Assembly (NCBI GenBank): GCA_030533415.1
Contig: JAUNJE010000015.1
Span: 1 to 53,540 of the forward strand
Source: Eubacteriales bacterium
Lineage (GTDB): Bacteria > Bacillota > Clostridia > Oscillospirales > Oscillospiraceae
Length of the DNA: 53,540 nt
Reading direction: 5' to 3'
The notes under the pieces are model-generated. The model was not told the origin of the DNA and made no database searches. It was given only the letters and a program-made list of their open reading frames with translations. Made by a program: the position numbers and the translations under genes. Below are positions 41,802 through 51,700 of this stretch, one piece after another (positions within the stretch are counted from its first letter, which is position 1; each line of letters begins with the position of its first letter).

Positions 41802-41830
41802 TTGCAAAAATACCGAAAAGATGCTACAAT
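41802..41830 (+). promoter_or_regulatory. DEAD-box helicase gene promoter
   Basis: TTGCAA (41802-41807) and TACAAT (41825-41830) are separated by 17 bases, 38 bases before the ATG at 41868. Confidence 0.7.
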
Positions 41831-41867
41831 CAGAACAAGAACAATGAATGGACAAAGGAAGAAAAAT

Positions 41868-43049
41868 ATGGAAGTAACATTTGAAAGCTTAGGGCTGAGT
41901 GATGCCATGCTGAAGGCCTTGGAGCAGAAGGGCTATGGATATCCCACCACCATCCAGGCGGAGGCCATTCCCCATTTTATGCAGTGGAAAGACGTCATTG
42001 CCAAAGCCCCCACCGGCACCGGGAAAACCTTTGCCTTCGGCATCCCTATGATCGAGCATATTGATCCGAAGCTGGAGGCGGTCCAGGGCCTGATTCTGGC
42101 CCCCACCCGGGAGCTGGCCATCCAGATCGGCGACGAGCTTCGGGGATTGCTGACTTATTACCAGGGCATCCGTGTGGCGGTGCTCTACGGCGGCGCGGGC
42201 ATTGGCGGCCAGGTCAAACAGCTGGAGCGCAAGCCCCAAATCGTGGTGGCCACCCCCGGCCGTCTGATGGATCACTATAACCGCAAAACCATCCGGTTAG
42301 ACAAAATCCAGACCGTTGTCCTGGATGAGGCGGACCGGATGCTGGATATGGGCTTTTTCAAGGATGTGACCCGAATCATTGAGAAGGTGAAAAACCGCAG
42401 GAACCTGGGCCTGTTCTCCGCCACCATTTCCCAGGAGGTCATGACGGTTTCCTGGATGTACCAGCGGGACGAGGTGGAGATCACCGTGGAGCCGAAGCAG
42501 GAGGACCGCCCGGACATCGACCAGTACAGCCTGACCTGTACCCCGCTGGAAAAGGCGGAAACCACCCTGCGGCTGATCAAATCCCAGGGCTATGAGCGGG
42601 TCATGATCTTCTGCAACACCAAGCATATGTGCCAGCGGCTGTGCGACGAATTTCAGCGGGCGGGGTTGGACTGCGACTGCATTCATGGCGACATCCGCCA
42701 GAATCAGCGGGAAAAAACCATGCAGCGCTACCGGGACGGTAAGCTGGCGGTCCTGATCGCCACGGATGTGGCCTCCCGGGGGATCGATGTGTACGATGTG
42801 GACTGCGTCATCAACTATGATGTTCCCGAGGAGAACGAATACTACGTCCACCGCATTGGCCGCACCGGCCGGGCCAAGCGCAAGGGCGTGGCCTGGAGTA
42901 TGGTCAGCAATTTCTCCGAAAAGGCCAAGCTGGACGAAATCAGCAAATTCTGTGAATTTTCCATTCGGCCCATGCTCTTAGGAGCCGATGGACAGCTGAC
43001 GGAGGAAGTGGTGAAGGCCCCGGCACCTCCAAAAAGGAGATTCCGTTGA
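41868..43049 (+). CDS. DEAD-box ATP-dependent RNA helicase
   Basis: Unwinds RNA duplexes with ATP, probably in ribosome assembly or RNA decay. The 393-residue protein has the Q motif (GYGYPTTIQ), motif I APTGTGKT, Ia PTRELAIQ, Ib TPGRL, motif II DEAD (VVLDEADRMLD), motif III SAT, motif IV IFCNT, V ATDVASRGID and VI HRIGRTGR. There is almost no C-terminal extension, so it is a minimal core. The ATG at 41868 follows AAAGGAAG; an upstream in-frame ATG at 41845 would precede this site. Its stop codon overlaps the next start (TTGA). Confidence 0.95.
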   Translation: MEVTFESLGLSDAMLKALEQKGYGYPTTIQAEAIPHFMQWKDVIAKAPTGTGKTFAFGIPMIEHIDPKLEAVQGLILAPTRELAIQIGDELRGLLTYYQGIRVAVLYGGAGIGGQVKQLERKPQIVVATPGRLMDHYNRKTIRLDKIQTVVLDEADRMLDMGFFKDVTRIIEKVKNRRNLGLFSATISQEVMTVSWMYQRDEVEITVEPKQEDRPDIDQYSLTCTPLEKAETTLRLIKSQGYERVMIFCNTKHMCQRLCDEFQRAGLDCDCIHGDIRQNQREKTMQRYRDGKLAVLIATDVASRGIDVYDVDCVINYDVPEENEYYVHRIGRTGRAKRKGVAWSMVSNFSEKAKLDEISKFCEFSIRPMLLGADGQLTEEVVKAPAPPKRRFR

Positions 43050-43975
43050 CACCCCGGGAGCGCGGCTTTCTGCTGCTGGCCAGCCATTTGGGCGATCCCA
43101 ACCGGAAGGTTTTGACCACGGCCCAGCTGCGGGTTTTGGCGGACCGGGTAAGCCGCGGCGAAAAAAAGGGCGAAAAGCGGGCGCTTTCCGAAAAAGACCT
43201 GACAGCCTTAGGCTTCGGCCGCGAACTTGCCCGGCAGATTCTGGAATTGCTGGGGGAGGAAGCCCGGCTGGATGCTTACCTGAACCGTGGGCGGCGCATG
43301 GACTGCACGCCCATCACCCGCGTCAGCCGGGAATATCCCCTGATTCTGCGCCAGCGCCTGGGGCTGGACAGCCCTGGCTGCCTGTGGGCCAAAGGGAATG
43401 TGGAGCTGCTGAATACCCCGTCCATTGCCCTGGTGGGCAGCCGGGAACTGGGGGAACCGAACCGGGAATTTGCCGCGGAAGCAGGCCGCCAGGCGGCCAA
43501 ACAGGGCCTGACGCTGGTTTCTGGCAATGCCCGGGGAGCGGACCGTGCCGCCCAGGAAGCCTGCCTGGACGCGGGAGGGAACGTCATCAGCATTGTTGCC
43601 GATGCGCTGAGCCGGCAGCCCCGGATTCGGAATGTGCTGTTTTTAAGCGAAGGGGATTTTGACGAGGCTTTTTCCGCCCAGCGGGCCTTGAGCCGCAACC
43701 GCTGTATCCACGCTTTGGGCCGCGTCGTGCTTGTGGCGCAGTCCGAGTTGGGAAAGGGCGGCACCTGGGATGGCACGGTGAAGAACCTTCGCTTTGGCTG
43801 GAGCCCGGTCGCCTGCTTCCGGGACGGGAGTGAAAGCGCCCGCCGCTTGGAACAGATGGGGGCGTATCTGGTGGACAGGGAAGACCTGGGAGACCTGGGC
43901 GCGCTGCTGGCACAGGGCTTGAATTTTTATACAGATTCTCAAGAAAAGTTTTTAGATTTCACCCACCCAGAATGA
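43046..43975 (+). CDS. DprA/Smf-like protein
   Basis: A 309-residue protein with the DprA/Smf Rossmann-like fold: NTPSIALVGSRELGEPNREFAAEAGRQAAKQGLTLVSGNARGADRAAQEACLDAGG. DprA loads RecA on incoming single-stranded DNA during transformation, but this copy departs from standard DprA after that block. The N-terminal part (about 100 residues) is helical, and the C-terminal winged helix is not evident. It may be a related DNA-processing or nucleotide-binding protein. The start is TTG at 43046, with AAAAAGGAG 6 bases upstream, overlapping the helicase stop. Confidence 0.78.
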   Translation: MTPRERGFLLLASHLGDPNRKVLTTAQLRVLADRVSRGEKKGEKRALSEKDLTALGFGRELARQILELLGEEARLDAYLNRGRRMDCTPITRVSREYPLILRQRLGLDSPGCLWAKGNVELLNTPSIALVGSRELGEPNREFAAEAGRQAAKQGLTLVSGNARGADRAAQEACLDAGGNVISIVADALSRQPRIRNVLFLSEGDFDEAFSAQRALSRNRCIHALGRVVLVAQSELGKGGTWDGTVKNLRFGWSPVACFRDGSESARRLEQMGAYLVDREDLGDLGALLAQGLNFYTDSQEKFLDFTHPE

Positions 43976-43996
43976 CAGATATTTTGACAATGCTTT

Positions 43997-44023
43997 GCCC
44001 CATGACGGGTTCCGTCATGGGGC
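43997..44023. terminator. bidirectional hairpin terminator
   Basis: A perfect 12-base stem (43997-44008 with 44012-44023) with a 3-base loop lies between the converging DprA-like and flavodoxin genes. TGGTTTT follows on the plus strand. Confidence 0.75.
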
Positions 44024-44028
44024 TGGTT

Positions 44029-44544
44029 TTATGCGTTTTCCTTTGCCCAGGCGGCGATAACCGCCTCACTGTCCTTGGCCTGATGGCCCCGTACAGGCAG
44101 GCCAGGAACCACCGTGGCCCCTTTGCAGGCGTTTTGCAGGTCCTGCTCGCTGTGGGCCATGCCGCTGCCCTCATTGGTGCACAGGGGGACGATTTTCTTG
44201 CCCGTCAGGTCATAGTGCTCCAGGAAGGTGAACACGCACATGGGAGCCGTACCGCACCAGCAGGGGTAGCAGACGAAAATCGTGTCATACTGGCAGATGT
44301 CCTCCACATAGCCCTTGATCTCGGGCCGGGCGTTGGCTTTGGCTTCCGCCACCGCCTCCAGGCAGCACGCCCGGTAATTGGCCGCATAGGGCTTTACGGT
44401 GTCCACTTCGAAAATATCGGCGTCCAGCGCTTTTTGAATGTACTCTGCCGCGTATTCGGTGTTGCCCTTTTCCAGGACCTGGACGCCGCCGGGCATGTGG
44501 TTTTCCCCCTTGCGGGAGTAGTAAACGACCAATGCTTTTGCCAT
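44029..44544 (-). CDS. flavodoxin
   Basis: A 171-residue flavodoxin-fold protein that should bind FMN and carry electrons. The FMN phosphate loop is at the N-terminus (ALVVYYSRKGEN, with the longer insertion typical of the flavodoxin_4 type). Other parts are YDTIFVCYPCWCGTAPMCVFTFLEHYDLTGKKIVPLCTNEGSG. Cysteines in CYPCWCG replace the usual aromatic pair around the flavin ring. It lies 24 bases downstream of an XRE-type regulator gene on the same strand. AAAGGAGAG precedes the ATG. Confidence 0.9.
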   Translation of the reverse strand: MAKALVVYYSRKGENHMPGGVQVLEKGNTEYAAEYIQKALDADIFEVDTVKPYAANYRACCLEAVAEAKANARPEIKGYVEDICQYDTIFVCYPCWCGTAPMCVFTFLEHYDLTGKKIVPLCTNEGSGMAHSEQDLQNACKGATVVPGLPVRGHQAKDSEAVIAAWAKENA

Positions 44545-44568
44545 TCTGATCTCTCCTTTTGCTTGTAT

Positions 44569-45312
44569 TTACATATCAAAGCGGAACGTGGAAGCTGCCG
44601 CCGTACCTTCGCAGTGGACAAAAATATCCATATATTCCGCCCCATCCTGTTCGTAGTGCCTTTCAAAGCAGGGGAGAAATCCCTTTGCGGCACTTTTCCG
44701 AATCCCATTGTTGCTTAAAAATTCGAAAATCAGGGAATAGGCCTGGGAGATCCGGCTGTAACCGGCGGCGAAGGGGTCCCGAAGGGTCATGACGGCATAG
44801 TCGGCATCCTTCTGTACCGCCACCTCTGCACCGCCGCAGCATGGGGCAAAATTGTCAGGCAGGATGCTGGCCGCCGCATAGCCCCGCAGGCCAAACCGGC
44901 TCCGCTGTTCTCCCGAAACATAGGGAAACTCCCACCCGATGCGCTGGGGGACGTGGCCGGGGAGGGACAGCAGTCCGCTGCGCTGCACCCAGGCCTCCAT
45001 GCAAAGCTCGGCATCCAGCCGTGGCTGAGCGGAAATCACCACATGGTAGGCAATCCGGAATCCCGCTACCCGCAGAAGGCGGACAGGCAGATAGATGTTG
45101 GCACTGGCCACCATATCCTCCCGCAGCAGGGAATCCAGTTTGCAGGAGAAGACCTCGCATAGCTGCAGCAGCTTGGGCAGTTCCGGGGAGGCTTCCCCAG
45201 CTTCCCATTTGGAAACCGTCTGCCGGGAGACGCCCATTTGCTCTGCCAATTTTTCCTGCGTCATACCGCCATTTGCTTTGCGCAGATATTGCAGGTTTGA
45301 ACCAAGAAACAT
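44569..45312 (-). CDS. XRE-family regulator with C-terminal effector-binding-like domain
   Basis: A 247-residue transcription regulator. Residues about 4-60 form the XRE helix-turn-helix (LQYLRKANGGMTQEKLAEQMGVSRQTVSKWEAGEASPELPKL). The remaining 180 residues look like a GyrI/AraC-type effector-binding domain by pattern, with IYLPVRLLRVAGFRIAYHVV at the start. The ATG at 45312 has GGGAGG 8 bases upstream; an ATG two codons earlier is too close. It precedes the flavodoxin gene and is its likely regulator. The ligand is unknown. Confidence 0.85.
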   Translation of the reverse strand: MFLGSNLQYLRKANGGMTQEKLAEQMGVSRQTVSKWEAGEASPELPKLLQLCEVFSCKLDSLLREDMVASANIYLPVRLLRVAGFRIAYHVVISAQPRLDAELCMEAWVQRSGLLSLPGHVPQRIGWEFPYVSGEQRSRFGLRGYAAASILPDNFAPCCGGAEVAVQKDADYAVMTLRDPFAAGYSRISQAYSLIFEFLSNNGIRKSAAKGFLPCFERHYEQDGAEYMDIFVHCEGTAAASTFRFDM

Positions 45313-45420
45313 GGGCATTCCCTCCCTTATATGGCTTTGTGACTAGTATATCAGAAAAAACAAATGCTGTCTATCAATTTCCGGGGGCTTTTTTGTGGAA
45401 TTTGTAAAGTTTGGCGTGCG

Positions 45421-45449
45421 AAAAAGCCGCCAGAAGTCCGGCGGCTTTT
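45421..45449 (-). terminator. terminator of tldD-tldE
   Basis: AAAAGCCGCC pairs with GGCGGCTTTT around a short loop, directly after the tldE stop codon. On the minus strand the stem ends in a T-run. Confidence 0.85.
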
Positions 45450-45451
45450 GA

Positions 45452-46717
45452 TCAGAAGATTTTCATATGGCTGAGAATGGCTTTCTCCGGCCCGCTGTAG
45501 CCGCCGTAAACCGTAGTTTGGGCGGACAGGCGGATATGCTCCAGCACGTCCCGCAGCTTGCCGGAAATGGATATGCCGGTCACGGGGGTGGTCTTGGTCC
45601 CGTCGTGGTAATAGGCCAGCCGCACCTCGCCGCCGATGTAGTCATTATAGAAATCCACCTGCAGGCCGGACATGGAAACCACTTCCAGATATGCTCCCTC
45701 GGGCATTCCGGCGGTGCCGGCATCCACCAGCATACAGGGCAGGCTGCCGGTGGGGGCCTCTCCCAGATATTGGCCGTAGCGGTTGGCACCGTAGTAATTC
45801 ACGGCCTTGCCGCCCTCCACCAGCCGGATGGAACCCAGAGACATGCCGTCGCTGTCAAATTTGGCGCTGCGGACGCTGCCCTTGACCTCTCCCGTCATGG
45901 TGATGCCAATGAGATCACCGGCGGGAGCCTTTTGGATGGCTTCCCCCTTCTGAAAGAGGTTGGAGTGGGCGTAAACCGTGGAGTAATTTAGATTCCGGGC
46001 GATGTTTCCGAATAATTCGCCCAGCTCCTGCTTGTTCAGAACGCAGACGCAGTCCATGGGAAAACCGGGCTTCACCGCCTCATACCGGGCCTTGACCTGC
46101 TCCATTTTTTCCGCGATCTCCCGGCGGAGGGCATCCAGGTCCAGGGAAGCGAAATTGTATTGCTCGTACAGCTCCACGCTCTGTTTTTCGCCGTTGTAGG
46201 TGGGGATGGCCTCCACCATGGCGTCATAGCGCACCTGGGTCTTGTTCAGTCCCCGGCTGTTCAGAACGGTCTCGGTGTGCTTGTTCAGGAATACCTCCAC
46301 GGAGTTTAAGGAAGCGTGTTCGACTTCGTTGGCATCGAACACCGCTTTGGCGATGATAGCCGCCAAGTCGGCGGGAGCATAATCGGAGAAGTTGCTTTCC
46401 ACGGTGAATTCCCCTGTCTCGCCACCGGGAAGGGTGTAGCCCTGGTTTTCGATCAGCAGGGCCTTGTCCACGGCCTCCGCAATCAGCTGGGAGAGCTGCT
46501 CCGCCGTGGTGGAAGGATAGACGAAGAACTGGGCGTCGCCCTTGTATTCCCCGTGATCGGCGTAAACCGTGACCTCCTTATCGCAGGTATCGGTGCACCG
46601 GACGGTTTCCAGCTTGCCTTTGACGAAGAACAGCTCGTAGCTTTCCTTGTTGTGGATATTGATTTTATAACCGCTGACCTTGGGATTGGCCTTTAGCAGT
46701 TCTATGACAGTTTTCAT
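45452..46717 (-). CDS. tldE: TldE/PmbA-family protein
   Basis: The partner subunit of TldD in a heterodimeric metalloprotease that degrades peptides and matures some ribosomally made modified peptides. The 421-residue protein lacks the HExxxH metal site, as expected for TldE. It shows the PmbA core: GITMTGEVKGSVRSAKFDSDG, YYGANRYGQYLGEAPTGSLPCMLVDAG and the C-terminal LSAQTTVYGGYSGPEKAILSHMKIF. The ATG at 46717 overlaps the tldD stop as ATGA, so the two are translationally coupled. Confidence 0.9.
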   Translation of the reverse strand: MKTVIELLKANPKVSGYKINIHNKESYELFFVKGKLETVRCTDTCDKEVTVYADHGEYKGDAQFFVYPSTTAEQLSQLIAEAVDKALLIENQGYTLPGGETGEFTVESNFSDYAPADLAAIIAKAVFDANEVEHASLNSVEVFLNKHTETVLNSRGLNKTQVRYDAMVEAIPTYNGEKQSVELYEQYNFASLDLDALRREIAEKMEQVKARYEAVKPGFPMDCVCVLNKQELGELFGNIARNLNYSTVYAHSNLFQKGEAIQKAPAGDLIGITMTGEVKGSVRSAKFDSDGMSLGSIRLVEGGKAVNYYGANRYGQYLGEAPTGSLPCMLVDAGTAGMPEGAYLEVVSMSGLQVDFYNDYIGGEVRLAYYHDGTKTTPVTGISISGKLRDVLEHIRLSAQTTVYGGYSGPEKAILSHMKIF

Positions 46718-48117
46718 CCCAGCTTCACCTTCACTTTCAATGCGGGGCCGCCGTCGCTGACCCGAACCCATTCTTTATAGCCCTTACCGCACATGCCCGC
46801 ACCGATGACCTTAAAACCGTCGGAAACCATGGAGATGGATTTCAGCAGGTCAGGTACATAGCCGCTCATGACCACGGGGGAGACGTAATTTTCCGTCAGC
46901 TTGCCGTCTACGATCTCAATGCCGTACTGGGCGACGCACTGAATGGCCCAGTTTTTGGGGTCCTCCATGCCATTGCTTGTCTCGAAAAGCATATAGCCGT
47001 GCTTGACGGAGGCGATCATATCCTCCAGCTTGTCGGTGCCTGGCTCGAAGAAGGTGTTGGTCATGCGGGAATAGGCCTTGCGGCGGGAGGATTCCCGGCG
47101 GCCGTTGCCCGTGGGCGTGGTGCCCAGCTGGGTGGCGGAGGCCAGGTCGGAAATGCCGGTGAGCAGGATGCCGTCCTTGATGATCTGGGTATCGCCGGCA
47201 AGGACACCGTCGTCGTCGAAGAAGTAGGAAGCGGCGCTCAGAGCGGCGGCCGCACCGTCACGCATGTTGCAGATGGGGCTTGCCACATATTTGCCCACAT
47301 ATTCCTTGGCCAGCGCCCGGTCCTTGACGAACTGGTCCATCTCCACGCCATGGCCGAAGGCCTCATGGGCGATCAGGCCGGTGATGGAGGGATCGGTAAT
47401 GACGTCGTAGACCCCGGGGACGATGGGCTTGGCCAGCGTCAGCATGTGGGCCTTGTGCAGAAGGCCGTCGCAGAGGGTGGGCAGCTCTTCCAGGACCTTC
47501 CCCACCAGGTGATAATTGGCGCCGTCATGCACCTGTACCACCTTGTCGTTCTCCCGGTAAATGGCCACCATGATGCCGTTGACCCAGCTGTAATTTTGAT
47601 CCAGCTCCCGGTTTTCGGAGACAAACAGCTTGGAGACCTCCATGATATTCAGTCCCACCAGGGCGTTGAGCAGATATTCGCTTTTGCCCAGCAGGGCGGC
47701 GCACTGTTCCTTGCAGAAATCCAGCAGCTGCTGCTCGGAATATTCCGCAAGATCATGGGGACGGGCGAAGGAGCGCACCAGCGGCTCGTCACTTAAGCGC
47801 ACGGTACCGATGGTATTGCCCTGCAGCGCCGGGTTCAGATTGAAAGCGCCGGTGATTTTTTCGGCAAGGACAGGGAGATCCCCGGCGATATCGTCCAGGG
47901 AGTATTCAAAGAATACGCTGCCATTGCTCATTTTTACAACGAAGCCGCACTCGGTATCCCGGCCCGCGCTGATATGGGAGGTGTTCCGGTTGACCTGGAT
48001 GGACTTTGCCTTGACATCCACACCCAGGACGCTGACATAGTCAAAGTGCTTTTTCAGCAGCGTGACCAATTCCTTTGCGGCGTCCCGCCGGGAATTCAAA
48101 AATTCGGAAAAACCCAT
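46714..48117 (-). CDS. tldD: TldD-family metalloprotease
   Basis: The catalytic subunit of the TldD/TldE protease. The 467-residue protein carries the zinc motif HEAFGHGVE (HExxxH) near residue 252, with LIA just before it. Downstream are GVLAGDTQIIKDGILLTGISD and a C-terminal VSPVVMSGYVPDLLKSISMVSDGFKVIGAGMCGKG containing the third zinc Cys. GAAGGG precedes the ATG. No nearby peptide precursor gene is obvious. Confidence 0.94.
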   Translation of the reverse strand: MGFSEFLNSRRDAAKELVTLLKKHFDYVSVLGVDVKAKSIQVNRNTSHISAGRDTECGFVVKMSNGSVFFEYSLDDIAGDLPVLAEKITGAFNLNPALQGNTIGTVRLSDEPLVRSFARPHDLAEYSEQQLLDFCKEQCAALLGKSEYLLNALVGLNIMEVSKLFVSENRELDQNYSWVNGIMVAIYRENDKVVQVHDGANYHLVGKVLEELPTLCDGLLHKAHMLTLAKPIVPGVYDVITDPSITGLIAHEAFGHGVEMDQFVKDRALAKEYVGKYVASPICNMRDGAAAALSAASYFFDDDGVLAGDTQIIKDGILLTGISDLASATQLGTTPTGNGRRESSRRKAYSRMTNTFFEPGTDKLEDMIASVKHGYMLFETSNGMEDPKNWAIQCVAQYGIEIVDGKLTENYVSPVVMSGYVPDLLKSISMVSDGFKVIGAGMCGKGYKEWVRVSDGGPALKVKVKLG

Positions 48118-48150
48118 GGTTGATCCCTTCTTTCTTTGGTTTGTAAAGTA

Positions 48151-48178
48151 AGTATAGCACGTTTGACGAAAAAAGCAA
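48151..48178 (-). promoter_or_regulatory. tldD promoter
   Basis: On the minus strand, TTGCTT (48178-48173), a 16-base spacer and TATACT (48156-48151), 34 bases upstream of tldD. Confidence 0.6.
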
Positions 48179-48238
48179 TCAAGTGTTGGTTAAGCTGGCA
48201 AATAATTTTGTCAGGGCGCAGCCATTGGTTGAGAAAAA

Positions 48239-48262
48239 GAGCGGGCGGAGTCAGGTCTCCGC
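48239..48262. other. GC-rich hairpin in the tldD upstream gap
   Basis: GGGCGGAG and CTCCGCCC form a perfect 8-base stem. It stands between the tldD promoter and the 353-bp repeat. Its role is unknown; it may be a terminator for the gene at 48726-51752 or part of the repeat's surroundings. Confidence 0.4.
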
Positions 48263-48333
48263 CCGGGGCTTGAAATTTTTGATTTATGCTTATCGGGATT
48301 ATGCAGCAGATACGCCTGTCATGCACTGGCGCT

Positions 48334-48686
48334 TACAACGCGCAAGGGGGCCTTGGGTGCGCTGAAATTCGGTAGATTGTACGGTTTTGTTATCTTCTCA
48401 AGGAAACGGGGGTGTCCCTTTCTTGTTTCGGCAAGAAAGGGACGGAAAGAAGCCGACCAAAGGGGCGCTAGGTGCAAACGCGCCCCCTTTGGAAACCCCC
48501 GCCGCCTCTCCGTAGCTGCCTATCAAGGACGAACAAATCAACCGGGAGCATTGATTGCACTGGTGCGGGAAAGCCTAGGGCACTCCCGTGCAAAAGCTAC
48601 CCGATTTGGCTATAATAGAAGAATGCAGTATAAATTTCTGAGCACTAAGGCTCCCTTTGCACAAGGGAGGCTTGGGTGCGCCGCAA
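48334..48686 (+). repeat. 353-bp structured repeat, copy 2 (uninterrupted)
   Basis: An intact copy, in the opposite orientation to copy 1 at 15056-15626. It contains the 93-base invariant core (48414-48506) with its two hairpins. It also holds a weaker stem around CCGGGAGCATTGATTG, and related CAAGGGRGGCYTKGGTGCGC sequences at both ends. TAGAA (48616-48620) is the empty site matching the MITE insertion in copy 1. It fills most of the 608-base gap between tldD and the M56 gene. A 115-codon open frame crosses it, but there is no ribosome-binding site. Confidence 0.85.
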
Positions 48687-48725
48687 GCCGGGCTTGCTAA
48701 GCATAGCCGATAAGTATATTTCGAT

Positions 48726-51700
48726 TTATCCGAACCAGCTGGAATACTTTTCGTAAACCGCTTCCGGCCAATCGGAAATGCCCAGCAGTTCAAACAGCTT
48801 GGGCAGTGCGTTGATGCTTCCGTCGTTGGTATAGCCGGGACCGTAATCATAGAAGATTTCGCCAATCCTGCACAGGTCGCCATCCAATTCCAGTGCGGCT
48901 GTCACTTCCGTACCGTTTTCCCCGGTCAAAACCAGCTCCGGGCCAAGAGAATAGGTTTTCGGTTCGTAGCCCAGTGCTTCCGCATCGGCAAACAAGGCCT
49001 GAATTGCGGAAAGGGCGTTGCTGTCCGTAATGGTGAGAAGCTCACGGCCATCCAGTTTCAAAGCCGCCTGCTGCAGCGCCGGAATTTCCGGGGACTTGGG
49101 AATATAGATATCATCGTTGTAGACGATATAGTAGGGGGCGCCGGCCCCGGGCAAGGCGCCGGGATCCCTGCGCCGGACATCCTCCACAGACGCGGCGTTG
49201 TCGGCTGCCAGAATGTAGGTATCATAAAGAACATACGCGGTGCCGGTTTCTTCCGCGTTTCCTTCGAAATGGAGGAGATACGGATATTGGCAGACATTTT
49301 CCTGCCCGTCCTCAAACCAGCGCAGGGTATAGGCGGTGCCATCAAAGCGCAGGTCGAAAATACGCATGGAACCGTCGGAAGAAAAATAGGTCACAAGGCG
49401 CACGGTGCTTTCTTTTTTGGCGGTGATACCGTCAATAAATTCTCCCCATACAGGTTGATTATTCAGCACGTCGCCATCCACCATGATCACGCATTTGTCA
49501 ATTGTGGCTTCTTCCAAGTTATAGCTTCGGGGCAGGTCTTCCAGCGGGGCCACATTGTAGATTTCATAGGTGCTGTTTTCGGGGGAATACTGGTTTATCA
49601 TGGTAAAAAAATCATTGAGGGCGCCGTTTTTCACGGCCCAAACCGTATCGCCCAAAAACTGTGTGGTATTTCCATCAAACCGGAATTCTACGTACTCCCC
49701 GTCGGAGTTCATCACGATGGCCATCGACTGGTTGCTGAGGGTGATGGTGGTGTTGGGGGTGACCCCCGGGGAAGGGACGAAATCCTCCCGGCTCAGGCTG
49801 TTCAGAATACTGACCAATTCTTCAGTCATGTAATCAAAGAAACCATATCCGCCGCCGCTGGCCAGATAATCGGCAGTACCGCCAAAGCCCTCAGCGGGCA
49901 GGGTGCTGGTGATGACATAGGGGGTCAGGGAATTTCCCAATGCAAATTCCGCATAGACGATTTTGTATTGTTCCGTACCATCATTTTGGAGGATGGTTAC
50001 TCTTTTTCCGATGCGGTAATACCCCTCGTCAAGGGTACCATAGAGCCATTCCCAGTCGATTTTCTGACGGCGGATGGTGGCAAGAGAATGGATTCCCTTT
50101 GTAAAGGTGGGCCTTTCCCGGGTGGGAAGGTCTGCCCATCCGCCAATGGTACGGCGCTGCAGGAAATAGTCGTTGCCGCCAAGCAGGGCATTTCCCTCCG
50201 GCGTACTGTATTGCTGGAACAGGATGGTTGCGCCCGTGGGGGAGAGATCTTCCACGGTCATTTCCACATTAAGACCGGAATCTGCTGCGGCGGGCAGGGC
50301 ATCGATGGTGGAGTAGGGAGATAGGGGAGGCGTTGTTTCCATGGCTTGGGGCCAAACGGTTGGCTCCGGATTTTCCTTCATGGGACGGGGGGCCAGCTGG
50401 AATACCCAGCGGATGCTGCTATAGGATTCCCTGCGGTAGCCATAGGTAAGGTAAATCTCTCCGTCTTCCTGTAACAGCAGATAATAGAATACGGAATCAG
50501 GAAGCTCCGGTGAAACGTACAATTCCCAGGCCTGGGTATTCTTTTCCCGTAAACTGCTGGCGGACAAATCGTCCTGCATCCAGACCGCGTCTGTGAAGAG
50601 CGGATCAAAGTTATCTTCTGTTAGGGTCGTCTGCGTAAATTTGCCGGGGTAGAGAAGGAGATCGGAAGTTATGTCCTCCAGCACCACAAGCTGCTGATCG
50701 GCGGTCAGGGTGTACAGGGGGGCGGTTTCCGGTGTGTAGGTAAAATCAAACCATTTGTTATCGCAGACGATGGCCGTTACGTGGTAAAATTCACCGAATA
50801 TGGAAGGCTCTTTCGGATTGGTCAGAAAGCAGACCGCTACCACAAGACAGGTGAGGAGTGCGGCCGCTATGACCCAGAAAGCCGGCTTTTTATAATTCAG
50901 CACATTCTTGACCCGCTCTTTGACCCCTACCTCCCCAAAGGCCAGGGGACAGGCGGCAATGTGCCAGTGGCTAACGCTGCAATTTAAGAGCGCCTGGGAA
51001 TAGTCGGCCCGCTGGCTGGGATTCATGGCCTTGACGACCTTCTCGTCGCAGGCCAGTTCAATGTCCCGGCACAGCAGAATATAGGCCAGCCACATCAGGG
51101 GGTTGAACCAGTAAATGGCCAGCAGCAGAAAGCCCAGGGGCTTCCACCAGTGGTCCCGGCGGCGGATGTGGGTGTGCTCATGGGCAATTACATGGTAGAT
51201 ATCCGGCTCCGAAATATGGCTGGGGAGGTAGACCCGGGGCTTTACAATGCCCAACACAAAAGGGGAGGACACATTCCCGCTCAAATATACATCCCCCTGG
51301 AACCGCACCGCTGTCCGTACCCGGTACCGCAGCCGCCAGTAACTGGCCAGGGTGTATAGCCCCATCAGCAGTATCCCCGCGCACCAGACCAGGGCCGCCA
51401 CAGGAATCAGGATTTGCAGAGGATTGGCGCTGGCAAGGGGGGCGGGGGTGAAGCTTTCCGTGATCACAGGGTTGACCACCCGGTCCACTGCCCCGATGCC
51501 GCTGTCGATGGCGGGGGAGGGGGAGAGCATGATTTCCGGCGAAACGGTTTGGGCGCTGGGGATCAGGCTCAGGGTGCTTTCCAGGGTAAACGGACAGATC
51601 AGGCGCACCGCCACCAGTCCCCAAAGCAGGACATCCACCCATTTGGGGGCCTTTTTCAGCAAAAACCGCAGAGCCACCACGATAAGCACCAGCCAGCTTG

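Noticed and set aside
48334-48686. CRISPR array or tandem repeat
   Set aside because: The similar end sequences occur only twice, at the borders of the repeat, with no regular repeat-spacer pattern.
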